Source: Methanotrichaceae archaeon
GTDB taxonomy: Archaea > Halobacteriota > Methanosarcinia > Methanotrichales > Methanotrichaceae
Assembly: GCA_013178225.1 (NCBI GenBank)
Contig: JABLXE010000001.1
Span: forward strand, 124,001 to 188,000
Direction of reading: 5' to 3'
DNA length: 64,000 bases
Position numbers and translations under genes: made by a program. Shown piece by piece: positions 8,792 through 16,768 of this stretch (positions are counted from its first letter, which is position 1; every line of letters begins with the position of its first letter). A model generated the notes under the pieces. The model did no database searches, had not been told where the DNA came from, and saw only the letters and a list, made by a program, of their open reading frames with translations.

Positions 8792-8794
8792 AAA

Positions 8795-9415
8795 TTAGAA
8801 CTCCATCTCGAAGTCCGAGATAGTGTACTTGAACCTGCTCTCTTCTCCTCTTTCTCTTAACACCTGTCTGGCGAGCAGCCAGTAGATCAGCGTCAAGGCT
8901 TTGCGGCCTTTGTTGTTGGTGGGGATTACCAGGTCCACGTTGGAGGTCATGTTGTTGGTATCACACAGGGCGATTACCGGAATGCCTACATCCACCGCTT
9001 CGTTTACGGCCTGAGCATCGCCGGACGGATCAGTCGCCACAAGCACATCGGGCTCTAGGAATCCCTTGAAGTCCGGATTGGTCAGCGTGTTGGGAATGAA
9101 CCTGCCGACATTGGCATAAGCTCCTATGGCCTTGGCGAACATGGTGGCCGGACGCTGTCCGTACTGCCTTGCCGAGACCACCAGTATCTTGGAAGGATCG
9201 TACGCTGCCAGGAACTTGGCGGCCAGCCTGATGCGCTTATCGGTGGACTGAACGTCCAGCACATAAAGCCCGTCGGTCCTAACCCTGTAGATATAGGGCA
9301 TCATGTCATTGGTCTTCTGTTGAGTGCCGATGTGAACACCGGCTGCGAGATACTCGTCAATAGGTATGAGAGTTTCATATTCTCCCTCTACCTTTATCAC
9401 CTCATCTTCTTCCAA
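8795..9415 (-). CDS. rps2: 30S ribosomal protein S2
   Basis: A small-subunit protein. The family signatures are present: [20 protein letters not shown] at about residue 23, [42 protein letters not shown] and the late VIALCDTNN with [11 protein letters not shown]. Length 206 is normal for archaea. It follows rpoK by 11 bases; the enolase gene found between the two in many archaea is absent here. Confidence 0.97.
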   Translation of the reverse strand: MEEDEVIKVEGEYETLIPIDEYLAAGVHIGTQQKTNDMMPYIYRVRTDGLYVLDVQSTDKRIRLAAKFLAAYDPSKILVVSARQYGQRPATMFAKAIGAYANVGRFIPNTLTNPDFKGFLEPDVLVATDPSGDAQAVNEAVDVGIPVIALCDTNNMTSNVDLVIPTNNKGRKALTLIYWLLARQVLRERGEESRFKYTISDFEMEF

Positions 9416-9426
9416 CTAATTCACCT

Positions 9427-9606
9427 CTATTTGCGGTCGCGTTTAACGGTGATGGGTACGACACCCAGTCTCATCTCTTCTAGCGCTATTTCGAGAGGGT
9501 CGATGGATTTAGTATCGATAAATACCGGGGCGCCCATGAAAATCTGCAAAGCACGTGCTCCGATTATACGCGCACGTTCATATCGTGTATACTTCTCACC
9601 CTTCAA
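9427..9606 (-). CDS. rpoK: DNA-directed RNA polymerase subunit K
   Basis: A 59-residue homologue of the Rpb6/omega C-terminal domain, needed for polymerase assembly. The sequence begins [19 protein letters not shown], with the conserved T[14 protein letters not shown] helix, and ends PITVKRDRK. The start is TTG (complement 9604-9606), 5 bases after a GAGGTG ribosome-binding site; there is no ATG upstream. It lies between tRNA-Pro and S2, the usual archaeal position after rpoN. Confidence 0.95.
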   Translation of the reverse strand: MKGEKYTRYERARIIGARALQIFMGAPVFIDTKSIDPLEIALEEMRLGVVPITVKRDRK

Positions 9607-9633
9607 ATAGCCACCTCAAAAGGAAGAGCATGA

Positions 9634-9708
9634 TGGGGTTGCTGAGATTCGAACTCAGGTCACGGCGTCCCGAACGCCGTAGGATGGACCAGGCTACCCT
9701 ACAACCCC
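9634..9708 (-). tRNA. tRNA-Pro (anticodon CGG)
   Basis: A complete cloverleaf on the minus strand. The acceptor stem is GGGGTTG with CAACCCC and discriminator A. The D-arm region carries TAGCCTGGTCCATCCTA. The anticodon stem CGGCG/CGCCG closes loop TTCGGGA (anticodon CGG). The T arm is CTGAGTTCGAATCTCAG. No intron is seen and CCA is not encoded. It is embedded between rpoN and rpoK in the same orientation, so it must be excised from the ribosomal-protein transcript or have its own promoter. Confidence 0.95.
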
Positions 9709-9715
9709 CCTTTTC

Positions 9716-9901
9716 TTACTGGTACCGCCGTAGCGTATCCACTATCTCCACATGGGACAGCAGCATGCGCCTGCAACAGTAACTCTCTATTCCAAGATCG
9801 TCCAGGACTTTGCCGGGAGGTTCGGACTTGATCCGCTCCCGGTATTCCTCCCACACGTGGGATATGACCTTCCCGCAGGAAAAGCACCTGACCGGAATCA
9901 A
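9716..9901 (-). CDS. rpoN: DNA-directed RNA polymerase subunit N
   Basis: A 61-residue zinc-binding homologue of Rpb10 that helps assemble the D/L/N/P subcomplex. The signature [13 protein letters not shown] gives the first Cys pair and [15 protein letters not shown] the second. It lies 6 bases after rps9. The tRNA-Pro begins 7 bases downstream. Confidence 0.97.
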   Translation of the reverse strand: MIPVRCFSCGKVISHVWEEYRERIKSEPPGKVLDDLGIESYCCRRMLLSHVEIVDTLRRYQ

Positions 9902-9907
9902 GCTCCT

Positions 9908-10306
9908 TCACCTGTAGGATTTCTGGTACTTAGCCCTGGCACCCATGCCTCCGAATTTCTTCTCCTCCTTCTGTCTGTGATCGCTGACCAGGAGGTTCCT
10001 GTCGTACTCGGAGTAGGCCTCTTTCAATGCCGTATCCCCAGTCCATTCCACAATTCCCTTAGCCACGGCCGTCCTCACCGCATCGGCCTGGCCCATAAAC
10101 CCGCCACCTTTGACGGTTACGTCAACATCAATGGCCTTGATCAGATCGCCGGCTATCTCTACGGGCTCCTGAATCTTCATGCGCGCGAGCCTGGGCTCAT
10201 AGATCTCCAGGGGCACGTCGTTGATCCTGACTCGGCCCTTTCCTTCCTTTAGAGTAGCTCTGGCAATGGCCGTCTTCTTCTTGCCTGATGAATTGATTAT
10301 TTTCAT
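9908..10306 (-). CDS. rps9: 30S ribosomal protein S9
   Basis: A 132-residue small-subunit protein. The N-terminal [20 protein letters not shown] and the central [19 protein letters not shown] are S9 signatures. The basic tail ends [14 protein letters not shown], which reaches the P-site tRNA. It is spaced 11 bases after L13 and 6 bases before rpoN. Confidence 0.97.
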   Translation of the reverse strand: MKIINSSGKKKTAIARATLKEGKGRVRINDVPLEIYEPRLARMKIQEPVEIAGDLIKAIDVDVTVKGGGFMGQADAVRTAVAKGIVEWTGDTALKEAYSEYDRNLLVSDHRQKEEKKFGGMGARAKYQKSYR

Positions 10307-10317
10307 GCCGAATCCTC

Positions 10318-10731
10318 TCAGAAGTTGGAGCCGAGCCTCTTGGATAGTTCGCCCAGCTCAATGTGCCTGACGCCTACATCTCTGGCGCGGGCTCCTTCCG
10401 GCTGCTCAAAGGTCTGTCCTTTCAGCTCTCTCGGAACGCCCACATAGACCCTCAGTCGGGACAGGGCATCTCTTCCGCGCTTCATCTTGTAGGGAAGCAT
10501 TCCCCGCACAGTCCTCTTGAGAATCATGTCAGGCCTCTTGGGGAAGTAGGGACCCTTTTCTTTGGTGCCGCGAGATCTGGTATGGGCGTATTCACCGTAA
10601 ATATTCTCACGCCTGCCGGTGACTATGGCCTTTTCGGCGTTGACGATATGAATCTCCTCGCCGGCCAGAAGCTGCGTGGCGGTCACGCTGGCCAGCCGTC
10701 CCAGGACCAACCCAGTTGCATCTACAATCAT
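10318..10731 (-). CDS. rpl13: 50S ribosomal protein L13
   Basis: A 137-residue large-subunit protein. Signatures are [20 protein letters not shown] at the start, [10 protein letters not shown] near residue 32, and [19 protein letters not shown] near 75. It follows L18e by 4 bases and precedes S9 by 11, the standard archaeal order. Confidence 0.97.
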   Translation of the reverse strand: MIVDATGLVLGRLASVTATQLLAGEEIHIVNAEKAIVTGRRENIYGEYAHTRSRGTKEKGPYFPKRPDMILKRTVRGMLPYKMKRGRDALSRLRVYVGVPRELKGQTFEQPEGARARDVGVRHIELGELSKRLGSNF

Positions 10732-10735
10732 CAGC

Positions 10736-11098
10736 TCACCTCAAAATCTTTATGCCTGTTCCCTGGGGGTGTTCTTTCATGAGCCTTTCAATATTCAGGC
10801 ATTTTCCGCCTGCTGCCAGGATCTTGCTCGCGGCCTGACCGCTGAAGCCTAAGGCAGCAACAGTCACGCTGTGATCGATGTCGCCGGAGGCAAGCACCTT
10901 TCCAGCCACCAAAATAGTGTCGTTTGAGCGGGTGTGTCTGTTGATCTTGCTGAGATTTACAGCGGCATAGTTGCGCCGGGGCTTCTCCAGCCGCTTGGCT
11001 ATGTCTCTCCATAGGGGCGCGCCGCTGCTGCGCGAGGCCGCCTTGAGATCGTCAATTAGGCGGACTAACCTCGGGTTTGTCTTCTCGAGTTTTTTCAT
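10736..11098 (-). CDS. rpl18e: 50S ribosomal protein L18e
   Basis: A large-subunit protein of the L18e/L15 family, 120 residues from the chosen start. KKLEKTNPRLVRLIDDLK opens it; the centre carries APLWRDIAKRLEKPRRNYAAV and VTVAALGFSGQAASKI. The ATG at 11098 follows GGAGGATTACG, a good ribosome-binding site, and is preferred to a start five codons upstream. It is the first gene of the long minus-strand cluster. Confidence 0.95.
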   Translation of the reverse strand: MKKLEKTNPRLVRLIDDLKAASRSSGAPLWRDIAKRLEKPRRNYAAVNLSKINRHTRSNDTILVAGKVLASGDIDHSVTVAALGFSGQAASKILAAGGKCLNIERLMKEHPQGTGIKILR

Positions 11099-11205
11099 CG
11101 TAATCCTCCGCAAGGCCCTATCGATAAGGCCGACTCACGCGGGTTTCCGCGTTCGAACCGAATTTTCGGTTCATGTGCCCAGGGAGAGGACTCCCTGTGC
11201 GGGAT
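11099..11205 (-). ncRNA. Hairpin-rich 5' leader of the L18e operon (candidate regulatory RNA)
   Basis: About 105 bases between the predicted transcription start (near 11205) and the L18e ATG contain four consecutive inverted repeats on the minus strand. They are CAGGGAG/CTCCCTG with loop TCCT, AACCGAA/TTCGGTT with loop AA, ACGCGG/CCGCGT, and GGCC...GGCC just before the ribosome-binding site. CCTATC near the 5' end can also pair with GATAGG near the 3' end, closing a multibranched fold. No ORF and no tRNA cloverleaf fits. A regulatory leader is inference from the pairings and position. Confidence 0.45.
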
Positions 11206-11227
11206 AGGTAGATCGACTCTTCGCCAC

Positions 11228-11235
11228 TATTTAAG
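11228..11235 (-). promoter_or_regulatory. TATA box of the ribosomal-protein/isoprenoid cluster
   Basis: CTTAAATA on the minus strand matches the archaeal TATA consensus and would place transcription start near 11205. It is the only clear promoter seen upstream of L18e. Confidence 0.6.
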
Positions 11236-11359
11236 CGTTTTCCAGACCCGGCCTCCCATCCCATTTGGACCGTCAGAGGAACCGGCCATGATACTTAAAA
11301 TACTAATCAAAAGTAAGATTTTAATATACTGAGAACACTTCTTCTAAATTAGGATAAAG

Positions 11360-12622
11360 ATGGTCGACCTCCTTCTTCCCCTGTGTGTCGCTTCCGGGTT
11401 TCTGCTGGGAATTATAAGCGGCTTAACCCCCGGCCTTCACGTAAATAACTTCGCCGCCATACTGCTGGCCCTGTCTTCCGCCCTGATGGCTGCAGGTCTC
11501 TCTCCCTATCACATGGCCGCCATCATCCTCTCCGCCAGCATATCGCAGACCTTCTTCGACTGCATTCCGGCCATATTTGTGGGAGCACCGGACTCCGATA
11601 CCGCTCTTACCGTCCTTCCGGGACACCGCCTGATGCTGGACGGGAGGGGAATTGAGGCGGTGCGGCTGTCTGCCCTGGGCAGTGCCGGCTCGGTGCTGGT
11701 GGCCCTGGCTCTGGTGCTTCCCCTCTCCCTGGCCTTTTCCAGCTACTACGAACTGGTCATGAAATACGTGGGCGTGCTGCTCCTGGCCATCGCCCTTCTC
11801 ATGGTAAAGACGGAAGAAGGGCCTAGAATCGAGGGCCAGGGCTCGCTGGTGCACTGGAAGTACAAAGCCCTGGCAGCCGGGCTGTTCCTGACCAGCGGGC
11901 TTTTAGGCGTCTTCGCCTTTTCCCGCGAGGATCAGCTCGTATCACCCCTGGGCCTTGAGCCTCAGGTCTTGCTGCCGCTCCTCTCCGGCATATTCGGAGC
12001 CTCGTCACTCCTCCTCAGCCTCTCGGGAGGAGCGGAGCTGCCGGAGCAGAGGGACACGGAGATCAAGGTGCCGTCGATGGACCTGGCCAGGTCGACATTC
12101 TTCGGCGGGCTGGGCGGATCGGTGGTGGCCTGGATACCGGGAGTCTCGCCCTCTGTGGCATCTCTTTGCACCAGGCTTGGCGCTCCCACATCGGCGGAAG
12201 AGTTCCTGGTCTCAATCTCCGGGGTCAATACCGCCAATGCCCTTTTCTCGCTGGTGGCCCTCTACGTCATCGGACGGCCCCGAAGCGGAGCGGCAGCGGC
12301 CATTCAGGAGCTGATGGCCCTCGACCAGAACATCCTGGTCCAGATGATAATGGTGATAATAGCCGTGGCAGTGGCCTCCTACCTGTGTGTCATAGGCACA
12401 GCCAGAGCGACGGCCAAAGCGATATCAAGAGTCAACTACCGGCTTCTATGCTATCTGGTGCTGGCAGTCCTTGCCGCCATGAGCCTGCTCTTTTGCGGAT
12501 GGTTCGGGCTGTTCATCTTCTTCCTGTCCACCCTGGTGGGCTTGATCGCCCCTGTGGCCGGAATACAGAGAACTCACGCCATGGGGGTGCTGATGCTGCC
12601 GCTAATACTGTATTACCTCTAG
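11360..12622 (+). CDS. TctA-like integral membrane permease
   Basis: A 420-residue protein with about 10-12 hydrophobic segments. It resembles the archaeal branch of the TctA permease family. The family-like N-terminal motif GIISGLTPGLHVNNFAAILL is near residue 17, and a second internal-repeat motif GGLGGSVVAWIPGVSPSVAS lies near 251. Bacterial TctA works with TctB and TctC, but no partner or binding protein is present here, so the substrate is unknown. AGGAT lies just before the ATG and an AT-rich TTTTAATATAC at about 11310-11320 may be its TATA box. The stop overlaps the stop of the convergent DUF378 gene within the four bases CTAG. Confidence 0.8.
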   Translation: MVDLLLPLCVASGFLLGIISGLTPGLHVNNFAAILLALSSALMAAGLSPYHMAAIILSASISQTFFDCIPAIFVGAPDSDTALTVLPGHRLMLDGRGIEAVRLSALGSAGSVLVALALVLPLSLAFSSYYELVMKYVGVLLLAIALLMVKTEEGPRIEGQGSLVHWKYKALAAGLFLTSGLLGVFAFSREDQLVSPLGLEPQVLLPLLSGIFGASSLLLSLSGGAELPEQRDTEIKVPSMDLARSTFFGGLGGSVVAWIPGVSPSVASLCTRLGAPTSAEEFLVSISGVNTANALFSLVALYVIGRPRSGAAAAIQELMALDQNILVQMIMVIIAVAVASYLCVIGTARATAKAISRVNYRLLCYLVLAVLAAMSLLFCGWFGLFIFFLSTLVGLIAPVAGIQRTHAMGVLMLPLILYYL

Positions 12623-12888
12623 ACCTTGACGCTTCTACCGCCCTCCGACATCTGCGATCCGCGAGAAGCCGTCAGCGGATAGTGCGACCGGTGCTTGCAT
12701 ACGATCAAGAATACAATGATAGAGACCGATGCCAGGCCAACCAGCATATAGACCAGCCGGGAGAGCTTGCCCTTTCCCAAGAGCGCCTCAACCAGGTTGA
12801 AGTTCAGAAGGCCTACCAGCCCCCAGTTCAAGCCCCCGATCAGGACCAGAGCTGTGGCCCCCAGTAGACATAAGATGCAGTGCTTCAT
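12619..12888 (-). CDS. DUF378 family small membrane protein
   Basis: An 89-residue protein with two hydrophobic segments. The DUF378 signature LIGGLNWGLVGLLNFNLVEA is near residue 16 and a second segment reads VYMLVGLASVSIIVFLIV. The tail is basic and polar. Function is unknown. The ATG at 12888 is preferred over a TTG two codons upstream because AGAGG lies 7 bases before it. It is transcribed toward the TctA-like gene; the two stop codons share CTAG. The 267 bases upstream, to the SDR gene, hold no gene that I can see. Confidence 0.85.
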   Translation of the reverse strand: MKHCILCLLGATALVLIGGLNWGLVGLLNFNLVEALLGKGKLSRLVYMLVGLASVSIIVFLIVCKHRSHYPLTASRGSQMSEGGRSVKV

Positions 12889-13155
12889 GTACAATCCTCT
12901 CCTGAATTAAAATGGAGGCTTAACAAATATAAATTTTGGCAAATATGATAAAGGTGCTAGCCCTGACTGGGCAGTCCTTTAAGATGTATAGAGATGGTAG
13001 TCTAATTAGAAAATTTCATAGAGATTTTCAGGGCAGGCTCTGAATGGAGCTTATGTCCGCCAGTCCCACATCCCCGATTGCCCGTCCCCGTTTCGACGAT
13101 GCAGGGCTTCCCGGAGAACATTGGATAGAATATTGGATGATAGAACGTTGGATGA

Positions 13156-14013
13156 TCATTCTATCTTGAATGGAGGTATCTGCCGCCCATCTATGTCCGT
13201 GAAGCCGTACTCCTGAGCCAGATCTCCCACCGTCAGCACCCGGCCAGACTTCAGCATGACCTGGGGATCTGCTGCCAGGAAGGCCACTGCCCTGCCGATG
13301 TACTCCGGGGACTCGGTATGGTCCAGGGGAAAGGGAGAGATCGCATGCACCGCCATCACCCGCTCGGTCCTCATAAATCCCGGTGCCAACGCCAGGCAGG
13401 AGATGCCGTGTGGCCGAAGCTCTCGGGCCATCCCGAAGGCCATGCGGCTGACGGCCGCCTTGGCCACATCGTAGAACAGATTTCCCAGGTACAGATCGCG
13501 ATCCCAGGCCGTGGTGTTGATGATCAGTCCCTGGTTTCGGGGAAGCATCAGCGGGACCGCTAAACGGCTGGCCAGCAGATGAGACCGCACCCCTGACTGG
13601 AACATGCCCTCCCAGTATGACATCGGCAGCTCCCAGAATGGCGCAGTAAAGAGCTGGTAATCATAGTGCTCGTAGCCACCCCAGGCGTTGTTCACCAGCA
13701 GGTCAAGGCGACCCTGTTCCTGGCTCACCCGGCAGAACAGATCTTTAACATCCTGCTCAGAGGTGTGGTCGCATCGGACCGCGATTCCCTGACCGCCTCG
13801 CGCGCTCACCATCTCAGCCGTCTCCCCGATGGACCCCGGAAGGCCTTCGGTGCTGCAGCCCCCTGTGCTCCTGCCGGTCACATAAACCGTGGCCCTGGCC
13901 TGGCCCAGGACCAGAGCGATGCCCTTTCCTGCTCCGCGAGTGCTTCCGGTGACAACCGCCACTTCGCCCTTCAAATCTGGAACTGGATTCATGTCTGTGC
14001 CGGCCGGGGCCAA
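13156..14013 (-). CDS. Short-chain dehydrogenase/reductase
   Basis: An NAD(P)-dependent oxidoreductase with a Rossmann fold. The nucleotide motif is TGSTRGAGKGIA near residue 22, the structural motif VNNAWGG near 107, and the active site YDVAKAAVSR near 180. The position 13 residues before the active-site Tyr is Thr (INTTAWD) rather than the usual Ser. Overall it resembles the DHRS1-like group. The start is TTG at 14013 or ATG at 13992; neither has a strong ribosome-binding site. It follows the metallo-beta-lactamase gene by 7 bases. The substrate is unknown. Confidence 0.85.
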   Translation of the reverse strand: MAPAGTDMNPVPDLKGEVAVVTGSTRGAGKGIALVLGQARATVYVTGRSTGGCSTEGLPGSIGETAEMVSARGGQGIAVRCDHTSEQDVKDLFCRVSQEQGRLDLLVNNAWGGYEHYDYQLFTAPFWELPMSYWEGMFQSGVRSHLLASRLAVPLMLPRNQGLIINTTAWDRDLYLGNLFYDVAKAAVSRMAFGMARELRPHGISCLALAPGFMRTERVMAVHAISPFPLDHTESPEYIGRAVAFLAADPQVMLKSGRVLTVGDLAQEYGFTDIDGRQIPPFKIE

Positions 14014-14020
14014 AAATTCT

Positions 14021-14977
14021 TCAGAGCAGGCGCTTTTCGATCATTTCCAGCGAAGCGGTCTCCATTCCGCACTGCTGGAGGTGGTGGGAAAGAAGGCTCG
14101 CGCGCTCGCCCTGTGGATGATAAACCAGCACCTGGCTTGGATTGACGTGCTCCATCATGCGCATCAGCCCCCGGAAATCGAGGTGATCGCTCAGGCGGAT
14201 GGTGGGAAAGCCGGAGTCCCTTCTGCCGGTCAGGACGTACTTGTTCCTGCCCGGCGCTTTGTACAGGTTCCAGGGTGAGACCACGTTGTTTCCGCCCCCC
14301 TGGATCTCCGTCAGCGGTCCGGCGTTTTGCATCAGCTCCCGGGTCAAGGCCAGGCTCTGCTCGTCCATGCCGATTTCGTCCTTGTAGCCCATTCCCCTCA
14401 TCAGCGCCACCGCCCGCTGAGCTTTTCCGAAGGCATAGGCCCCAAAGGTGGCTCCTGATTCCAGAGCCTCAGAGAAGCCGGCGATATCGTCCTCAAAGAC
14501 GCAGGAAGGGTCCCAGGGGTCTCCGTAGTTGGCCTCTGAGACCAGGAGATCACAGCGGGGCAGGGAGCGGTAGTCCTTGACGTCTCCTGTCACCAGGACC
14601 CGGCCGCCCACTTCCGTCTCCCAGCCAAAGGCTGAGGATCCGATGGTGTGCCCGGTAGGGTAAGTCTTGACCTCGACATCCCCGATCATTATGCTCTCGC
14701 CAACCTTGAAGGTCCGGCCGCGGTATTGGTGCTGGTAGCGTATCTCCAGGGCGCGTGCAGTCTGTTCCGAAGCTACAGCGCGCTCCGAGAGCATGGCCGA
14801 TTTGCCGTAGTGGTCGCTGTGGGCATGAGTTATGAGATAGGCATCGGGCTGCAGGCAGGATTTTGGAGAACGGGTGGTGTCAATGGAGAAGAGATGAGAG
14901 TCGAAAGAAAGGGAGAGATGGGGAGTGTCGCCTCCACGGTTGTTGATTCGCCTTATCGGCTCTATACCTAGGTCCAC
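14021..14977 (-). CDS. SNM1/CPSF-like metallo-beta-lactamase exonuclease family protein
   Basis: A 318-residue beta-lactamase-fold nuclease-like protein. The metal motif is THAHSDHYG near residue 52, and further metal positions lie in TYPTGHTIGSSAF and VTGDVKDY. The C-terminal half has LSDHLDFRGLMRM and VYHPQGERA, as in archaeal proteins called mRNA 3'-end processing or exonuclease-like. Function is inferred as nucleic acid processing only. It is upstream of, and probably co-transcribed with, the SDR, an unexpected pairing. Confidence 0.75.
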   Translation of the reverse strand: MDLGIEPIRRINNRGGDTPHLSLSFDSHLFSIDTTRSPKSCLQPDAYLITHAHSDHYGKSAMLSERAVASEQTARALEIRYQHQYRGRTFKVGESIMIGDVEVKTYPTGHTIGSSAFGWETEVGGRVLVTGDVKDYRSLPRCDLLVSEANYGDPWDPSCVFEDDIAGFSEALESGATFGAYAFGKAQRAVALMRGMGYKDEIGMDEQSLALTRELMQNAGPLTEIQGGGNNVVSPWNLYKAPGRNKYVLTGRRDSGFPTIRLSDHLDFRGLMRMMEHVNPSQVLVYHPQGERASLLSHHLQQCGMETASLEMIEKRLL

Positions 14978-15006
14978 CCCTCCCTCAACTCCCTCTCGTT
15001 CAAATT

Positions 15007-15279
15007 TTACTTCAAAGCATCATTCAGGGCTTTGGTCAGCTCTTCTTTGGAGGTGACACCCATCCACTTGCACAGCTCTTTGCCGTCTTTTTCCAGAATT
15101 ATGGTTGGTACTACAAATATGGCCTTTTCTGCAGCCAGGTCACCCTCTTTGTCGACGTTGATCTTCTTGAATTCCACTTTATCAGCGAAGTCTTTCTCCA
15201 GATCTTCGAAGATCGGACCCTGCATGCGGCAGGGGCCGCACCAGTCCGCATAAAAGTCCATGAGCACAGGCTTTGCCAA
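15007..15279 (-). CDS. trx: Thioredoxin
   Basis: A 90-residue thioredoxin fold with active site DFYADWCGPCRMQGPIFEDL and the cis-Pro in VVPTIILEKDGKE. It reduces protein disulfides in the cytoplasm. The start is TTG at 15279 with GAGGTGA 7 bases upstream; the second in-frame Met is too deep to be the start. It stands alone with AT-rich flanks. Confidence 0.95.
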   Translation of the reverse strand: MAKPVLMDFYADWCGPCRMQGPIFEDLEKDFADKVEFKKINVDKEGDLAAEKAIFVVPTIILEKDGKELCKWMGVTSKEELTKALNDALK

Positions 15280-15344
15280 TTTTTTTCACCTCACAAAATC
15301 CAGGCTTCAAGCGATATTAACCATTCCCTCTTCTTTTGAAGGTC

Positions 15345-15797
15345 TCAGATTATATCGAATTTGACGCCGATCTTGAATATCCTTTTGGTCGGCAGCACCA
15401 GTTGCGGCTTTTCCGTCTTGGCCGAGATCTCCTGCAGGATCTCCCGAATCCTCTCCTCAGGAGCCGAGATCGTGAACCACAGGTTGTAGCCGCTGGGATC
15501 TGGCCGCAGGTAATTGTGAGACACTTCTTTGTACTGATCGACCACCTGAGCCGCCTGATCAGCCTCTTCTGCATCAACCTTCAGAGCAACCAGGACGCCG
15601 CTACATCCGAGCTTCCTCATGTCCAGTATGGGACCAATTCGCCTCACCAGCCCCTCGCCCTTCAGGCGCTCCAGCCTGGCGATCACCTCATCCTCCGGTA
15701 GAGAGAACAGGTCTCCCAGAGCCCGGAAGGGGCGGCTGGTTATGGGAAAGCCCTCTTGCACGGCGGCAAGCAGCTGGCGATCGATCTCGTCCGTCAA
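15345..15797 (-). CDS. ahbB: Siroheme decarboxylase subunit (AhbA/AhbB type, Lrp-like)
   Basis: A 150-residue Lrp/AsnC-like protein whose family removes two carboxyls from siroheme in the alternative heme pathway. An N-terminal helix-turn-helix-like region (RPFRALGDLFSLPEDEVIAR, RRIGPILDMRKLG) precedes the catalytic ferredoxin-like domain with the characteristic VSHNYLRPDPSGYNLWFTIS. The start is TTG at 15797, 5 bases after GGAGGT. The upstream radical SAM gene ends inside this start (TTGA). Only one of the usual pair (A and B) is in the window. Telling AhbA from AhbB would need alignment. Confidence 0.82.
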   Translation of the reverse strand: MTDEIDRQLLAAVQEGFPITSRPFRALGDLFSLPEDEVIARLERLKGEGLVRRIGPILDMRKLGCSGVLVALKVDAEEADQAAQVVDQYKEVSHNYLRPDPSGYNLWFTISAPEERIREILQEISAKTEKPQLVLPTKRIFKIGVKFDII

Positions 15798-16768
15798 ACA
15801 ACCTCCAGATTGCAGAACGGGTCTTCGCCCAGGACGTCTCCCGTCTCGGCATAGGCCCTGGCGCGGCAGCCTCCGCAGGTCCGAAGGAAGCTGCAGTCCC
15901 CGCACTTTCCTTTGAGCTTGCGCTCTCTGAGAGCTGAGAGCAGAGGTGAGGTGGTCCAGATCTCTATAAAATTCTTTTTCCTGATGTTTCCTGCCGCAAG
16001 GGGCAGGTAGCCGCAGGGAAATACTTCGCCACTGCGGGAGACGAACACAAACCCTGAGCCAGCGAGGCATCCTCCGCTCCTTCTCCGGCCTTCTCGCGGG
16101 CGGGCGATTCTGGCATACTGGGGAGCACAGGTCACATGAACCTCCAGAGGCCGGCAGTCGCTCTCCTGATCTATCATCCGCAGCAGCTGCTCCTGCTTCT
16201 CGACCGATATCAGATCCTCGTCTCTTCCCCTCCCGGTGGGCACCAGGAAGAAGATATGCAGGGCTTTGGCCCCCAGGTTTTCCGCCAGGTCGAAGGCCGA
16301 TAAAACCTCGGACTCGTTCCTGCGGCTGACGGTGAAGTTGATCTGAAAGTCGACCTTTCCCGATAGGCTCTCGATGCCCATCAGGGCCCGGGCAAAGGAC
16401 CCTTTTCCCCGACAGGCATCATGCGTCTCTTGCATGACCCCGTCCAGGCTGATGCTTACCCGGCTGATGCCGGAGGCCGCGATCTTATCTGCTGACACAG
16501 AGTTCAGCAGCGTGCCGTTGGTGGCCAGGGAGACGCGCAGCCCCTTGGAGACTGCATATCCGGCCAGCTGAAAGATATCCGGGCGGAGCAGCGGCTCGCC
16601 GCCGCTCAGGATGATCATGGGATTAAGAGGCACTACCTGGTCGATGAAGTCCAGGGCCTCCGCGGTGCTGAGCTCATGCTCCGACGGAGTGGCCGTGGCC
16701 TCGGCCCGGCAGTAGCTGCAGGCCAGATTGCAGGCGGAAGTTGTCTCCCAGGCTATGATCAGCATCAC
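15794..16768 (-). CDS. ahbD: Radical SAM heme synthase-like protein (AhbD type)
   Basis: A radical SAM enzyme with [12 protein letters not shown] (Cx3Cx2C) near residue 13 and GGEPLLRPD near 56. The SPASM-like C-terminal cluster region contains [33 protein letters not shown] and a final Cys. These C-terminal motifs and the [10 protein letters not shown] opening resemble AhbD, which oxidatively decarboxylates iron-coproporphyrin to heme; AhbC (deacetylase) is the other possibility. It overlaps asd by 4 bases upstream and ahbB by 4 bases downstream, so the three are tightly coupled. Confidence 0.78.
   Translation of the reverse strand: MMLIIAWETTSACNLACSYCRAEATATPSEHELSTAEALDFIDQVVPLNPMIILSGGEPLLRPDIFQLAGYAVSKGLRVSLATNGTLLNSVSADKIAASGISRVSISLDGVMQETHDACRGKGSFARALMGIESLSGKVDFQINFTVSRRNESEVLSAFDLAENLGAKALHIFFLVPTGRGRDEDLISVEKQEQLLRMIDQESDCRPLEVHVTCAPQYARIARPREGRRRSGGCLAGSGFVFVSRSGEVFPCGYLPLAAGNIRKKNFIEIWTTSPLLSALRERKLKGKCGDCSFLRTCGGCRARAYAETGDVLGEDPFCNLEVV

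Noticed and set aside
11100-11210. Possible tRNA in the L18e leader because of TTCGAAC
   Set aside because: The bases flanking TTCGAAC do not form a T stem on either strand and no acceptor stem exists. The hairpins fit a leader better.
13100-13156. Repeats of TTGGATGATAGAA type near the end of the SDR gene
   Set aside because: Three short degenerate copies only, without palindromes or a repeat-spacer pattern. Not a CRISPR array or attachment site.
15345-16070. Longer 241-residue form of the ahbB-like gene
   Set aside because: The first 90 residues overlap the radical SAM gene out of frame and show no conservation. The TTG at 15797 with GGAGGT gives the correct family length.
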